A stretch of 56,424 nucleotides of DNA from Alphaproteobacteria bacterium (lineage in GTDB: Bacteria > Pseudomonadota > Alphaproteobacteria > GCA-2731375). The notes beneath the pieces were generated by a model that was not told the DNA's origin, searched no databases, and was given only the letters and a program-made list of their open reading frames with translations. The stretch is taken from positions 1 to 56,424 of the forward strand of contig JASLMH010000004.1 in the NCBI GenBank assembly GCA_030746635.1, in the 5' to 3' direction. Shown here piece after piece: positions 10,332 through 20,122 of this stretch (positions are counted from its first letter, which is position 1; each line of letters starts with the position of its first letter). Position numbers and translations under genes: made by a program.

Positions 10332-10526
10332 ATGATCGAATTGCTGCTGGCCTTGGGTTTGATTCTGGCCCTGGAAGGGGCCTTGTACGCGGCCTTTCCG
10401 GGCGGCATGAAACGCATGATGATGCTGGTCCTGACCCAGCCCGACGAAGCCTTGCGCACGGCCGGGCTGGGCGCCGCCACCCTGGGCGTCGGCGTCATTT
10501 GGGTGGTCAAGAGCTTCGTTCAATAG
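10332..10526 (+). CDS. DUF2065 small membrane protein (YjeT-like)
   Basis: A 64-residue protein of two hydrophobic helices (LLLALGLILALEGALYAAF and GLGAATLGVGVIWVVKSF) joined by a short segment containing PDEALRTAGL. Length and pattern match DUF2065/YjeT, which typically follows hflKC. Its role is not established; the position suggests a link to the HflKC-FtsH complex. It begins 35 bp after hflC. Confidence 0.85.
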   Translation: MIELLLALGLILALEGALYAAFPGGMKRMMMLVLTQPDEALRTAGLGAATLGVGVIWVVKSFVQ

Positions 10527-10716
10527 CCGTCGTCACGAGGAATTGAACAACCAAAAGGGGTCGTTGGCGCATGGCCCAGGTTTTGCCACAATCACTTCCG
10601 AGATCATGGACCGACGGCGCGCTTGAATGCCGTCGACGATGGCAATACATCTTGAACCAGACGATGGGCGGGACCGTGGCAATGATGGCCCGCCGCCCGA
10701 CGAAGGGAGAAAATCC

Positions 10717-12228
10717 GTGATCGCCAAGACCATTCATTCGCCCAGCGCGGGCGAGCCCGCCTTGGCCGCGCGACGGCCCCTGGGCAATCGTGTTTTCGCC
10801 GCCGCCGCGGCGACGCTGGGTTTCGTTCTGTTGCCGCTGGCGGTCGAGGCGCGCGGCGCGCCCGACAGCTTCGCCGACCTTGCCGGCAAGCTGTCCCCGG
10901 CGGTGGTCAATATCTCGACCACCCAAACGATCAGCGGCGCCCAGGGGCGGCCGGAATTCATGGTGCCGCCCGGCTCGCCGTTCGAGGAACTGTTCAAGGA
11001 GTTCCTCGAACGAAACCGTCCCAAACGCCGGGGCACCCGGCGGGCGACCTCGTTGGGTTCGGGGTTCATCATCGATTCAGCCGGCCTGGTGGTGACCAAC
11101 AACCACGTCATCGCCGAGGCCGACGAGATCACCGTGCGGCTGTCCGACGGCACGACATACGAGGCCGAACTGGTCGGTCGCGACGCCAAGACCGATCTGG
11201 CCCTGTTGCGGGTCGAGACCAAGGAGAAACTGCCGTCCCTGACCTGGGGCAATTCCGAGAAATCCCGGGTCGGCGACTGGGTGTTGGCGATCGGCAATCC
11301 CTTCGGCCTGGGCGGTTCGGTGACGGCGGGAATCATTTCCGCCCGCGGGCGCGACATCAACTCGGGGCCCTACGACGACTTCTTCCAGACCGATGCCTCG
11401 ATCAACCGGGGCAATTCCGGCGGCCCGCTGTTCAACATGGATGGCAAGGTGATCGGTATCAACACGGCGATCTACTCCCCGTCCGGCGGCAGCGTCGGCA
11501 TCGGCTTCGCTATCCCGGCCGCGATGGCCATGCGGGTGATCGAGCAATTGGCTGAATTCGGGCGCACCCGGCGCGGCTGGCTGGGCGTGCGCATTCAAAC
11601 GGTGACCGAGGAAATCGCCGACGGCCTGGGCCTGGATACGGCGGCGGGCGCGCTGGTGGCTGGCGTCAGCAAGGGCGGTCCGGCCGAGGCGGCCGGCTTC
11701 GAACAGGGCGACGTGATCCTTTTGTTCGACGACAAGGAAGTGACGGAGATGCGCGCCTTGCCGCGGATCGTCGCGGAAACCCGGATCGGCAAGACGGTCA
11801 AGGTGCAAATCTGGCGCAAGGGCAAGCAGATCACCGTCGATGTGCGCATCGCCGAAATGGAGGAGGAGCCGACCAAGGTCGCGGAGGCGACCAAGGAGGA
11901 GACCCCGGAGACGACGCCCGAGGTCGAGATGCTGGGCATGCGCCTGTCGACCATTTCGCCGGAATTGCGCCAGAAGTTCGAACTGGCCGAGGAGGTCAAG
12001 GGGGTGTTGGTCACGGACGTCGAGGCCGATAGCTCGGCGGCCAAGAACGGCATTCGCCCCGGTGACGTCATCGTCGAGGTGCAACAGGACGAAGTGGCGA
12101 CACCGCAAGAGGTGAAGACCCGGGTCGAGAAGATCCGCGACGACAAGAAGAAGCGCTCGGTGTTGTTGCTATTGCAACAACGCACCGGCGCCCGCCGCTT
12201 CGTCGCCGTGCGCCTGGCCGAGGGCTAG
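10717..12228 (+). CDS. degP: Periplasmic Do/DegP-type serine protease
   Basis: I chose GTG 10717 because GGGAGA lies six bases upstream and a signal peptide follows (RRPLGNRVFAAAAATLGF, cleavage near residue 47). An ATG at 10627 in the same frame would bury that signal peptide. 503 residues. The trypsin-like triad is visible: H130 in TNNHVIAEA, D160 in KTDLALL, S234 in NRGNSGGPL. Two PDZ domains follow (about 275-365 and 395-495) separated by an acidic Glu/Thr-rich linker. It degrades or refolds misfolded envelope proteins. Its TAG stop is also the first three bases of a palindromic repeat element. Confidence 0.95.
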   Translation: MIAKTIHSPSAGEPALAARRPLGNRVFAAAAATLGFVLLPLAVEARGAPDSFADLAGKLSPAVVNISTTQTISGAQGRPEFMVPPGSPFEELFKEFLERNRPKRRGTRRATSLGSGFIIDSAGLVVTNNHVIAEADEITVRLSDGTTYEAELVGRDAKTDLALLRVETKEKLPSLTWGNSEKSRVGDWVLAIGNPFGLGGSVTAGIISARGRDINSGPYDDFFQTDASINRGNSGGPLFNMDGKVIGINTAIYSPSGGSVGIGFAIPAAMAMRVIEQLAEFGRTRRGWLGVRIQTVTEEIADGLGLDTAAGALVAGVSKGGPAEAAGFEQGDVILLFDDKEVTEMRALPRIVAETRIGKTVKVQIWRKGKQITVDVRIAEMEEEPTKVAEATKEETPETTPEVEMLGMRLSTISPELRQKFELAEEVKGVLVTDVEADSSAAKNGIRPGDVIVEVQQDEVATPQEVKTRVEKIRDDKKKRSVLLLLQQRTGARRFVAVRLAEG

Positions 12229-12337
12229 AGCATGTCGCGGGTAATCTGAACCATTTGACCGGCCCTCCAGGCCACGCGCCTACCCCAATGGCTTGCTAGC
12301 GCCATCAAATGAATCAGATTACCCCCGACATGCTCTA
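12226..12337. repeat. Palindromic repeat element, short copy
   Basis: A 112-bp element filling the gap between the convergent genes degP and serB. It has 33-bp terminal inverted repeats (12226-12258 and 12305-12337) that begin TAGAGCATGTCGCGGGTAAT and differ at three positions. Both ends sit in CTAG (12225-12228 and 12335-12338). The left TAG is the degP stop and the right CTA is the serB stop on the other strand. The 46-bp centre matches the two ends of the longer copy at 36039-36301 but lacks 151 nt between two GCC triplets, so this copy looks like a deletion derivative. No coding capacity. It may also act as a bidirectional terminator. Confidence 0.9.
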
Positions 12338-13222
12338 GGTGCTGATCTCTTCCCGACGGTAACCCTGCAAGTACAACAAGGCCGTGAGGTCGCCGTGGTC
12401 GATACACGCCGCGGCGGCCCGGGCCAAAACCGGCTTGGCGTGGTAGGCGACCCCCAACCCGGCGGCCTGCACCATCGGTAGGTCGTTGGCGCCGTCGCCG
12501 ACCGCCAGGGTGGCCGATCGCGGCAGCCCTAGCGCCGCCATCAGCCGTCGCAGCGTCACCAGCTTGGCGGAGGGATCGAGGATCGGCTCGCGTACCGTGC
12601 CGTCCAGTAGGCCGTCGACGAACGACAGCCCGTTGGCCTGATGGTGATCGAAGCCCAAATCGGCGCTGACCCGCTCGGTGAAAAAGTCGAACCCGCCGGA
12701 GACCAGGGCGGTTTCGGCGCCGTGGGCGCGCATGGTCGCGACCAATTCCCGGGCCCCGGGGGAGAGATGGATGCGGGCATCATAGACCCATTGCAAAGCC
12801 ACTTCTTCGAGGCCGGCCAGGATCGCCGCCCGCTCGCGCAAGGCATCGGCGAAGTCAATGTCACCCTGCATGGCGCGCTCGGTGATTTCGGCGATCCGCT
12901 TCCTCTCGCCCAGCACCGCCGCCATTTCGTCGATGCATTCGACGGTGATCATGGTCGAGTCCATGTCCGCGATCATCAGCCGGCAGCGCCGGTCCGGATC
13001 GTTCGGCCGGCAATGCAGGTCGACCGGTTGCCCGGCCAGAACCCGGCGTACCGCGGCGGCCACGTCCGCCGCCGCCGCCGTTTCGAAATACAGATCACAA
13101 GCCTCGTCGGCGGCCAGCCAGTCGATCCGTGGCCGCCTCGGCAGAGCCGCCCGCGCCGCCTCGACATGGTCGGCGGTCAGCGGCTTGGCTATAAGGGTTA
13201 GGACATGTGTCGTTTCGGTCAT
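12335..13222 (-). CDS. serB: Phosphoserine phosphatase
   Basis: ATG 13222, 295 residues. An N-terminal ACT-like region (~1-75) is followed by the HAD phosphatase motifs: DMDST in LMIADMDSTMITVECIDE, SGGFDFF, and GDGANDLPM near the C-terminus. It dephosphorylates phosphoserine in the last step of serine synthesis. The start is divergent from miaA with 20 bp between the two ATGs, so their promoters must overlap the coding ends. The stop codon is provided by the right edge of the repeat element. Confidence 0.95.
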   Translation of the reverse strand: MTETTHVLTLIAKPLTADHVEAARAALPRRPRIDWLAADEACDLYFETAAAADVAAAVRRVLAGQPVDLHCRPNDPDRRCRLMIADMDSTMITVECIDEMAAVLGERKRIAEITERAMQGDIDFADALRERAAILAGLEEVALQWVYDARIHLSPGARELVATMRAHGAETALVSGGFDFFTERVSADLGFDHHQANGLSFVDGLLDGTVREPILDPSAKLVTLRRLMAALGLPRSATLAVGDGANDLPMVQAAGLGVAYHAKPVLARAAAACIDHGDLTALLYLQGYRREEIST

Positions 13223-13242
13223 TCCGAGCCACGACGGGGGTG

Positions 13243-14190
13243 ATGACGGTGCCTTCTGCCATTCTGATAGCCGGGCCGACGGCAAGCGGCAAGTCCGCCC
13301 TGGCCATGCGGCTGGCGCGGCGGGTGGACAGCGTCATCATCAATGCCGACAGCATGCAGGTCTATCGCGAATTGCGCGTACTGACGGCGCGGCCCGGCGC
13401 CGCCGACGAAGCGGCGGTGCCGCATCGCTTGTACGGCATGATCTCGGTGGCCGAGGCGTTCTCCGCCGCGCGCTGGCAGGCGCTGGCCCTGGCCGAGGTG
13501 GCGGCGGCCCGCGCCGCCGGGCGCGTACCTATCCTGGTCGGCGGCAGTGGTTTGTACTTTTCCGCCCTGCTCGACGGGCTGTCGGCGGTGCCCGAGATCC
13601 CGGCGGAGGTGCGCGCCGAGGCGCGCCGGTGGCTCCGGGATCTGGGCCCCGAGGGGTTGCACGCGGCGTTGGCCGAACGGGATGGGGAGATGGCGGCGCG
13701 CCTGCGACCAAGCGATTCGCAACGGCTGGCACGGGCCTACGAAGTTGTCCTGGCGACCGGGGTATCATTGGCGGAATGGCAGCGGCGATCGGCCGCATCG
13801 CCCATCCTGGCGCCGCCCTGGCGTGGTTTCGTGCTGATGCCGCCGCGCGCCGACCTCTACCTGCGCTGCGATCAGCGATTGGCGGCGATGCTGGACAACG
13901 GCGGCCTGGAAGAAGTCGCCGCCCTGGCGGCCATGGATCTCGACCCCGATCTGCCGGCGATGAAGGCCTTGGGGGTGCCCGACCTGCTGCGCCACCTGGG
14001 CGGTGAAATCCCCCGCCAAGCCGCGCTGGCGGCGGCGCAGCAGGCCACCCGCCGCTACGCCAAGCGGCAGATGACCTGGTTCCGCAACAAGATGTGTGCG
14101 TGGAAGAGGCTGGAAACGCAAGATTCAGAAAGATTATTTGACGAAATCATTCCATTTATGAGTCAAAATCTGTTGACCGAGCAGGATTGA
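13243..14190 (+). CDS. miaA: tRNA dimethylallyltransferase
   Basis: ATG 13243 directly after a GGGGGTG ribosome site; a GTG 36 bases earlier would overlap serB and is less likely. 315 residues with the P-loop AGPTASGKSALA and the signature VIINADSMQVYRELRVLTARP split across residues 32-52; near the end RRYAKRQMTWFRN is the conserved tRNA-binding block. It attaches dimethylallyl to A37 of tRNAs that read UNN codons. A strong hairpin follows the stop. Confidence 0.95.
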   Translation: MTVPSAILIAGPTASGKSALAMRLARRVDSVIINADSMQVYRELRVLTARPGAADEAAVPHRLYGMISVAEAFSAARWQALALAEVAAARAAGRVPILVGGSGLYFSALLDGLSAVPEIPAEVRAEARRWLRDLGPEGLHAALAERDGEMAARLRPSDSQRLARAYEVVLATGVSLAEWQRRSAASPILAPPWRGFVLMPPRADLYLRCDQRLAAMLDNGGLEEVAALAAMDLDPDLPAMKALGVPDLLRHLGGEIPRQAALAAAQQATRRYAKRQMTWFRNKMCAWKRLETQDSERLFDEIIPFMSQNLLTEQD

Positions 14191-14207
14191 CGCCCTATGT
14201 TGCGCCC

Positions 14208-14241
14208 GCCCGTGCCGACGCAGTCGGCGCGGGCATGTTTT
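14208..14241 (+). terminator. Rho-independent-like hairpin after miaA / before ilvB
   Basis: Arms 14208-14219 and 14223-14234 form a 12-bp stem (one G-T pair) with a three-base loop, followed by ATGTTTT. It lies 18 bp after the miaA stop and about 100 bp before ilvB. It probably ends miaA transcripts. It could serve as an attenuator for ilv, but no leucine/valine-rich leader peptide is visible. Confidence 0.6.
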
Positions 14242-14335
14242 GCGGGGCCCTGCGGTGGGGCTTGGTTCATTTTTCAGCAATGGGTTCGGCCGGTCGAGGG
14301 GCCGGCCACCTGGCACGCGGGAAGGGAGCGTGACC

Positions 14336-16123
14336 ATGTCGGATGGCGAACAAGCCGGGATGACGTTGAGCGGCGCGGCAATAATCGTTCAGGCCTTGGT
14401 GGATCAGGGTGTGGAGGTAATTTTTGGCTACCCCGGCGGCGCCGTACTGCCGATCTATGACGCGCTTTTCGCCCAGAACAACATCCGCCACATCCTGGTC
14501 CGCCAGGAAGGTGGCGCGGTGCACGCGGCGGAAGGCTACGCCCGCTCCACCGGTCGGCCCGGCGTGGTCCTGGTAACCTCCGGTCCCGGCGCCACCAACG
14601 CGGTGACCGGCCTGACCGACGCCCTGATGGATTCCATACCGGTGGTCTGCCTGACCGGCCAGGTGGCGACCCACATGATCGGCAACGATGCCTTTCAGGA
14701 AGCCGACACCGTCGGTATCACCCGTCCCTGCACCAAGCACAACTACCTGGTCAAGGATACCAACGATCTGGGCCGGGTGATGCACGAGGCCTTCTATGTG
14801 GCGACCCACGGCCGGCCCGGACCGGTCGTCGTCGACCTGCCCAAGGACGTCTGCATCGATCAGGGCCACTACGAAAAGCCGGATCTGGACAATATCCAGC
14901 ACAAGACCTATCACCCGCGGGTCGACGGCGAGGAGGATCGCATCGCCGAGGCGGTGGAACTGATCGCCCGGGCCAGGCAACCGATCTTCTATACCGGCGG
15001 CGGTCTGATCAATTCCGGCCCCGAGGCCTGCGCCGCGCTGGTCGAATTCGTCAACATGACCGGCCATCCGATCACCTCCACCCTGATGGGCCTGGGTGCC
15101 TTCCCGGCCTCGGACCACAAGTTCCTCGGCATGCTCGGCATGCACGGCACCTATGAAGCCAACAACGCCATGCACGATTGCGACGTGATGATCTGTCTGG
15201 CCGCCCGCTTCGATGATCGGGTGACCGGCCGCCTCGACGCCTTCAGTCCGAATTCCAAAAAGATCCACGTCGACATCGATCCCTCGTCGATCAACAAGAA
15301 CGTGCGCGCGGACCTGGCCATCGTCGGCGACGTCGGCCGGGTGCTGCAGCGGATGATCGAATGCTGGCGCGAGCGTGGCCATCAGCCGGATGAGGCGGCT
15401 TCCAAGGCCTGGTGGACGCGGATCCAGCAATGGCGCTCGCGCGATTGCCTGTCGTTCGAGCAGGGTAACGAGATCATCAAGCCGCAATACGCCATTCAGC
15501 GGCTGTACGAGCTGACCAAGGACCGCGATGTCTACATCACCACCGAGGTCGGCCAGCACCAGATGTGGGCGGCGCAGTTCTACCGCTTCGAGGAACCGAA
15601 CCGCTGGATGACCTCCGGCGGGCTGGGCACCATGGGCTACGGCCTGCCGGCCGCCGTCGGGGTGCAGATCGGCCATCCCGAATCCCTGGTCATCGACATC
15701 GCCGGCGAAGCCTCCTTCATGATGAACATCCAGGAATTGTCGACGGCGCGGCAGCAAGGCCTGCCCCTGAAGATCTTCATCCTGAACAACCAATGGATGG
15801 GCATGGTCCGGCAGTGGCAGGAATTGCTGCACGGCAGCCGCTATTCGGAAAGCTACGTCGACGCCCTGCCCGATTTCATCAAGCTTGCCGACAGTTTCGG
15901 CGCCACCGGTTTGGTGGTCGACAAGCCCGGCGACCTGGACGACGCGATCAAGACGATGATCGACACCGACGGCCTGGTCATTGTTGACGTGCGGGTGGCC
16001 AAGGAGGAGAACTGCTTCCCCATGGTGCCCTCGGGGGCGGCCCATAACGAGATGATCCTGAGCCAGGACCAGGCCAACGGCGAGCGGCCGTCGGTGACCG
16101 ACGACGGCCTTGCCTTGGTCTAA
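14336..16123 (+). CDS. ilvB: Acetolactate synthase, large (catalytic) subunit
   Basis: ATG 14336 with GAAGGGAG upstream; 595 residues. The three domains of ThDP-dependent acetohydroxyacid synthases are present: N-terminal FGYPGGAVLPIYDAL with the catalytic Glu in VRQEGGAVHAAEGYA, a central FAD-binding domain, and the C-terminal ThDP domain. The usual GDGS of the ThDP motif reads GEAS (IDIAGEASFMMN), followed by LNNQWMGMVRQWQ. It condenses pyruvate (or pyruvate plus 2-ketobutyrate) as the first common step to valine, leucine and isoleucine. It is followed by ilvN and ilvC in one operon. Confidence 0.96.
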   Translation: MSDGEQAGMTLSGAAIIVQALVDQGVEVIFGYPGGAVLPIYDALFAQNNIRHILVRQEGGAVHAAEGYARSTGRPGVVLVTSGPGATNAVTGLTDALMDSIPVVCLTGQVATHMIGNDAFQEADTVGITRPCTKHNYLVKDTNDLGRVMHEAFYVATHGRPGPVVVDLPKDVCIDQGHYEKPDLDNIQHKTYHPRVDGEEDRIAEAVELIARARQPIFYTGGGLINSGPEACAALVEFVNMTGHPITSTLMGLGAFPASDHKFLGMLGMHGTYEANNAMHDCDVMICLAARFDDRVTGRLDAFSPNSKKIHVDIDPSSINKNVRADLAIVGDVGRVLQRMIECWRERGHQPDEAASKAWWTRIQQWRSRDCLSFEQGNEIIKPQYAIQRLYELTKDRDVYITTEVGQHQMWAAQFYRFEEPNRWMTSGGLGTMGYGLPAAVGVQIGHPESLVIDIAGEASFMMNIQELSTARQQGLPLKIFILNNQWMGMVRQWQELLHGSRYSESYVDALPDFIKLADSFGATGLVVDKPGDLDDAIKTMIDTDGLVIVDVRVAKEENCFPMVPSGAAHNEMILSQDQANGERPSVTDDGLALV

Positions 16124-16183
16124 TTAGCCGCCGCCCGCCGGTCTACACAGCCCGGTCGCCAAACGACCGATATCGAGGATGTC

Positions 16184-16699
16184 ATGACGGATCTATCCGA
16201 ACTGCAGCGCAAGCACACCATCGCGGTGCTGGTCGACAACGAACCCGGCGTGCTGGCCCGCGTGATCGGCCTGTTTTCCGGCCGTGGCTACAACATCGAG
16301 AGCCTGACCGTGGCCGAGGTCGACGTCGCCAACAACCGCTCGCGGATCACCGTGGTCACTTCCGGCAACGAGATGATCATCGAGCAGATCAAGGCGCAGC
16401 TCGATCGCCTGGTACCGGTCCACAGCGTCGTCGACCTGACCGAGGAAGGCCCCTCGGTGGAGCGCGAACTGGCGTTGATCAAGGTCGTCGGCGCCGCCGA
16501 GGAGCGCATCGAGTCGCTGCGTATCGCCGACATCTTTCGCGCCCGCGCGGTGGATTCCACCCTGGAGTCCTTTGTCTTCGAGGTCACCGGCAATTCCGGC
16601 AAGATCAATGCCTTCATCGACCTCATGAAACCGTTGGGTTTGACCGAGATTTCGCGCACGGGCGTGGTCGCCATTGCGCGCGGCGAAACCTCAATGTAG
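16184..16699 (+). CDS. ilvN: Acetolactate synthase, small (regulatory) subunit
   Basis: 171 residues; an N-terminal ACT domain (HTIAVLVDNEPGVLARVIGL, then GYNIESLTVAEVD) that binds valine for feedback inhibition, and the C-terminal activation domain with ELALIKV and FVFEVTGNSGKINAF. It pairs with IlvB encoded 60 bp upstream. The name ilvH is also used for this subunit. Confidence 0.96.
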   Translation: MTDLSELQRKHTIAVLVDNEPGVLARVIGLFSGRGYNIESLTVAEVDVANNRSRITVVTSGNEMIIEQIKAQLDRLVPVHSVVDLTEEGPSVERELALIKVVGAAEERIESLRIADIFRARAVDSTLESFVFEVTGNSGKINAFIDLMKPLGLTEISRTGVVAIARGETSM

Positions 16700-16720
16700 A
16701 GAGGGGCGCAACAGCCCAAC

Positions 16721-16737
16721 GCCGCCTCAGGGGCGGC
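16721..16737 (+). other. Short hairpin between ilvN and ilvC
   Basis: GCCGCC and GGCGGC (16721-16726, 16732-16737) form a six-base stem with a five-base loop. It has no following T run, so it is more likely an RNA processing or stability element within the operon than a terminator. Confidence 0.3.
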
Positions 16738-16764
16738 AAACAGTGGAAAAGAGAGGATTGAATC

Positions 16765-17784
16765 ATGCGTGTCTACTATGACCGCGACGCGGACGTGAAT
16801 CTGATCAAGGACAAGAAAGTGGCGATCGTCGGGTATGGCAGCCAGGGCCACGCCCACGCCAACAACCTGAAGGATTCCGGCACCAAGGAGGTGGTCGTGG
16901 GGCTGCGGTCGAGCAGCACCAGCGTCGCCAAGGCCGAGGAGGCCGGCTTTAAGGTCATGGATCCCTCCGAGGCCGCCGCCTGGGCCGACGTGGTCATGGT
17001 GCTGACCCCGGACGAGGGCCAGGCGCAGCTTTGGGAGGATAGTCTGCGCGAAAACATGCGCGAGGGCACGGCGATGGCCTTCGCCCATGGCTTGAGCATT
17101 CATTTCAATCTGATCGAACCGCGCCCGGACATGGACGTCTTCATGATCGCGCCGAAGGGCCCCGGCCACACGGTGCGTTCGGAGTTCGTGCGCGGCGCCG
17201 GTGTGCCCTGCCTGGTGGCGGTGCATCAGAACGCCTCGGGCAATGCCCTGGAAATCGGCATCAGCTATTCCTCGGCGATCGGCGGCGGCCGGGCGGGCAC
17301 CATCGAAACCACCTTCCGCGAGGAATGTGAGACCGACCTGTTCGGCGAGCAGACGGTGCTGTGCGGCGGTGTCTGCGAACTGATGAAGTCCGGTTTCGAA
17401 ACCCTGGTGGAGGCCGGCTACGCACCGGAGATGGCCTATTTCGAATGCATCCACGAAATGAAACTGATCGTCGACCTGATCTACGAGGGCGGCATCGCCA
17501 ACATGAACTACTCGGTTTCCAATACGGCCGAGTACGGCGAATACGTCACCGGCCCGAAAATCATCGACGATCACGTGCGGCAGAATATGAAGGACGCGCT
17601 GGCCCGCATTCAGTCCGGCGAATTTGCCTCGCAATGGATGCTGGAGAACAAGGTCAACCAGGCATCGTTCAAGGCCCTGCGCCGGCGCCTGGCGGAGCAT
17701 CAGTCGGAAGCGGTGGGCGAGAAGCTGCGCGCCATGATGCCCTGGATCGCCGAAGGCCGGCTTGTGGATAAGTCGAAGAACTAG
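16765..17784 (+). CDS. ilvC: Ketol-acid reductoisomerase (class I)
   Basis: 339 residues, class I length. The N-terminal Rossmann motif [17 protein letters not shown] binds NADPH, with the phosphate-contacting GLRSSSTS segment after it. The knotted C-terminal domain supplies the metal ligands ([16 protein letters not shown], then [17 protein letters not shown]). It converts acetolactate to dihydroxyisovalerate. Preceded by AGAGAGG; third gene of ilvBNC. Confidence 0.97.
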   Translation: MRVYYDRDADVNLIKDKKVAIVGYGSQGHAHANNLKDSGTKEVVVGLRSSSTSVAKAEEAGFKVMDPSEAAAWADVVMVLTPDEGQAQLWEDSLRENMREGTAMAFAHGLSIHFNLIEPRPDMDVFMIAPKGPGHTVRSEFVRGAGVPCLVAVHQNASGNALEIGISYSSAIGGGRAGTIETTFREECETDLFGEQTVLCGGVCELMKSGFETLVEAGYAPEMAYFECIHEMKLIVDLIYEGGIANMNYSVSNTAEYGEYVTGPKIIDDHVRQNMKDALARIQSGEFASQWMLENKVNQASFKALRRRLAEHQSEAVGEKLRAMMPWIAEGRLVDKSKN

Positions 17785-18116
17785 CCGTTTGCCATAACTT
17801 CCCTTTTGGCGTCGCCGACGGCACCTCGCCGACGGCGATCGCCATTCTGGGCGGCCGGGCCCCGGAAAAACCGCCGAGTACCGCCGTTGCCTGCACAATT
17901 CTTCTTGCGGCGGGAGTCGAATTAGTCGTAATAACTAATTGGAATCCGGTGATTATGAGCGGTTTAGCATCGATCGGATTACCGGCGCGATTCGTTGCCT
18001 GGCCGGCCGGGTAGGGCCGGCGGCCCCATGAATGCCCCGATTGGCTACTTGGGAGGCAGCGTGGCGCGGTCAAAGAGGGCGGTTGAATGACGATTTTCGA
18101 TCAGGGGCGCTTCTAG
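17785..18116. other. Gap between ilvC and mreB (332 bp)
   Basis: No convincing gene. The stretch contains two direct copies of CGCCGACGGC just after ilvC, an A/T-rich dyad at 17920-17940, and a 20-codon frame at 18028-18090 without a ribosome site. It must hold the ilv operon end and the mre operon promoter; no clear terminator with a T run is seen. Confidence 0.5.
17920..17940. promoter_or_regulatory. A/T-rich dyad upstream of mreB
   Basis: AATTAGT (17920-17926) and ACTAATT (17934-17940) are perfect inverted repeats with a seven-base spacer, centred about 187 bp before the mreB start. It stands out from the GC-rich surroundings and resembles an operator for a dimeric regulator. Confidence 0.4.
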
Positions 18117-19166
<1,050 letters not shown>

Positions 19167-19246
19167 GCGGTTGCCTCTAGGCCTTCGGGCCTGGACCCGA
19201 TCGGGAACCAGCCAAGGGCGCCGGGTTTTCGCTGTCGAGGGGAGCG

Positions 19247-20122
19247 GTGGCACAGAGACCGAGATTCAGCCGATTGACCCGGGTCACCGCGCCGGCCCGG
19301 ACCGTGGCGCAACGCTTCGGCGTTCTGCTGCTGATGGCCGCCGCCCTGGCCCTCTTGATCCTGGGAAAGACCCATGGCGAGGCGGTCGGCCGACTGCGGG
19401 CGCTGGCGGTCGACGGCATCGCGCCGGTCATGGAAGTGTTGAGCACCCCGGTCGCCTCCGCTCGCCAGGTGATCACCGAGGCCGAGAAGTTCCTCGCCAC
19501 CTATCACCAGAACAGCGAGTTGCGGCAACAGGTGGCGCGGCTGTCGCAGTGGCAAGCGGTGGCTCGCCGGCTGGAGCAGGAAAACGCCGGTTTGCGGGCG
19601 CAACTCGATTTCTCCACCGATGCCGCGCCGATCTTCATCACCGCGCGGGTCATCGCCGATGCCGGCGGCCTGTTCGTCAATTCCGCGTTGATCAACGTCG
19701 GCCGCGAAGACGGCGTGCGGGCCGGTCAGGCCGTGACGACCGGGTCGGGACTGGCCGGACGGGTGGTCGAAGTGGGGCGGCGGTCGGCCCGCTTCCTGTT
19801 GTTGATCGATCTCAACGCGCGGGTGCCGGTGGTGGTCGAGCAATCGCGGCACCGGGCGGTGCTGGCGGGCGACAATTCCGATCGCCCGAAGCTCGTCTTT
19901 CTGCCGGCCAACGCCAAGGTCAATCCCGGTGACCGGGTGGTCACCTCGGGCCATGCCGGGGTTTTCCCGCCGGGCTTGCCGGTCGGCACGATCGCCTCGG
20001 TGACCGACGGCGAGGCGCGGGTGCAGCCCATCGTGGATTGGCAGCGCCTGGAATACGTGACGGTGCTGCGCTATGCGGCGTTGCCGGCGGGCGGCTTGGC
20101 GCGGCCGGTGGACGGCGATTGA
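19247..20122 (+). CDS. mreC: Rod shape-determining protein MreC
   Basis: GTG 19247 with GAGGGGAG upstream. 291 residues: one membrane helix (FGVLLLMAAALALLILG, ~26-42), a coiled coil (about 70-110, with ELRQQVARLSQWQAVARRLE), then the beta-rich periplasmic domain including GREDGVRAGQAV and PGDRVVTSGHAGVFPPGLPV. It links MreB to PBP2 and RodA in the elongasome. Confidence 0.94.
   Translation: MAQRPRFSRLTRVTAPARTVAQRFGVLLLMAAALALLILGKTHGEAVGRLRALAVDGIAPVMEVLSTPVASARQVITEAEKFLATYHQNSELRQQVARLSQWQAVARRLEQENAGLRAQLDFSTDAAPIFITARVIADAGGLFVNSALINVGREDGVRAGQAVTTGSGLAGRVVEVGRRSARFLLLIDLNARVPVVVEQSRHRAVLAGDNSDRPKLVFLPANAKVNPGDRVVTSGHAGVFPPGLPVGTIASVTDGEARVQPIVDWQRLEYVTVLRYAALPAGGLARPVDGD

Noticed and set aside
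10539-10565. EcfG-type stress promoter before degP
   Set aside because: GGAAT and CGTT are present but the spacer is 18 bases and the -35 lacks the final C; too weak to call.
14197-14335. Leader peptide/attenuation control of ilvB
   Set aside because: The frame at 14197 is not rich in Leu, Val or Ile, and it overlaps the stem that is better explained as the miaA terminator.
18028-18090. 20-codon frame before mreB as a leader peptide
   Set aside because: No ribosome site and no regulatory codons; likely chance.
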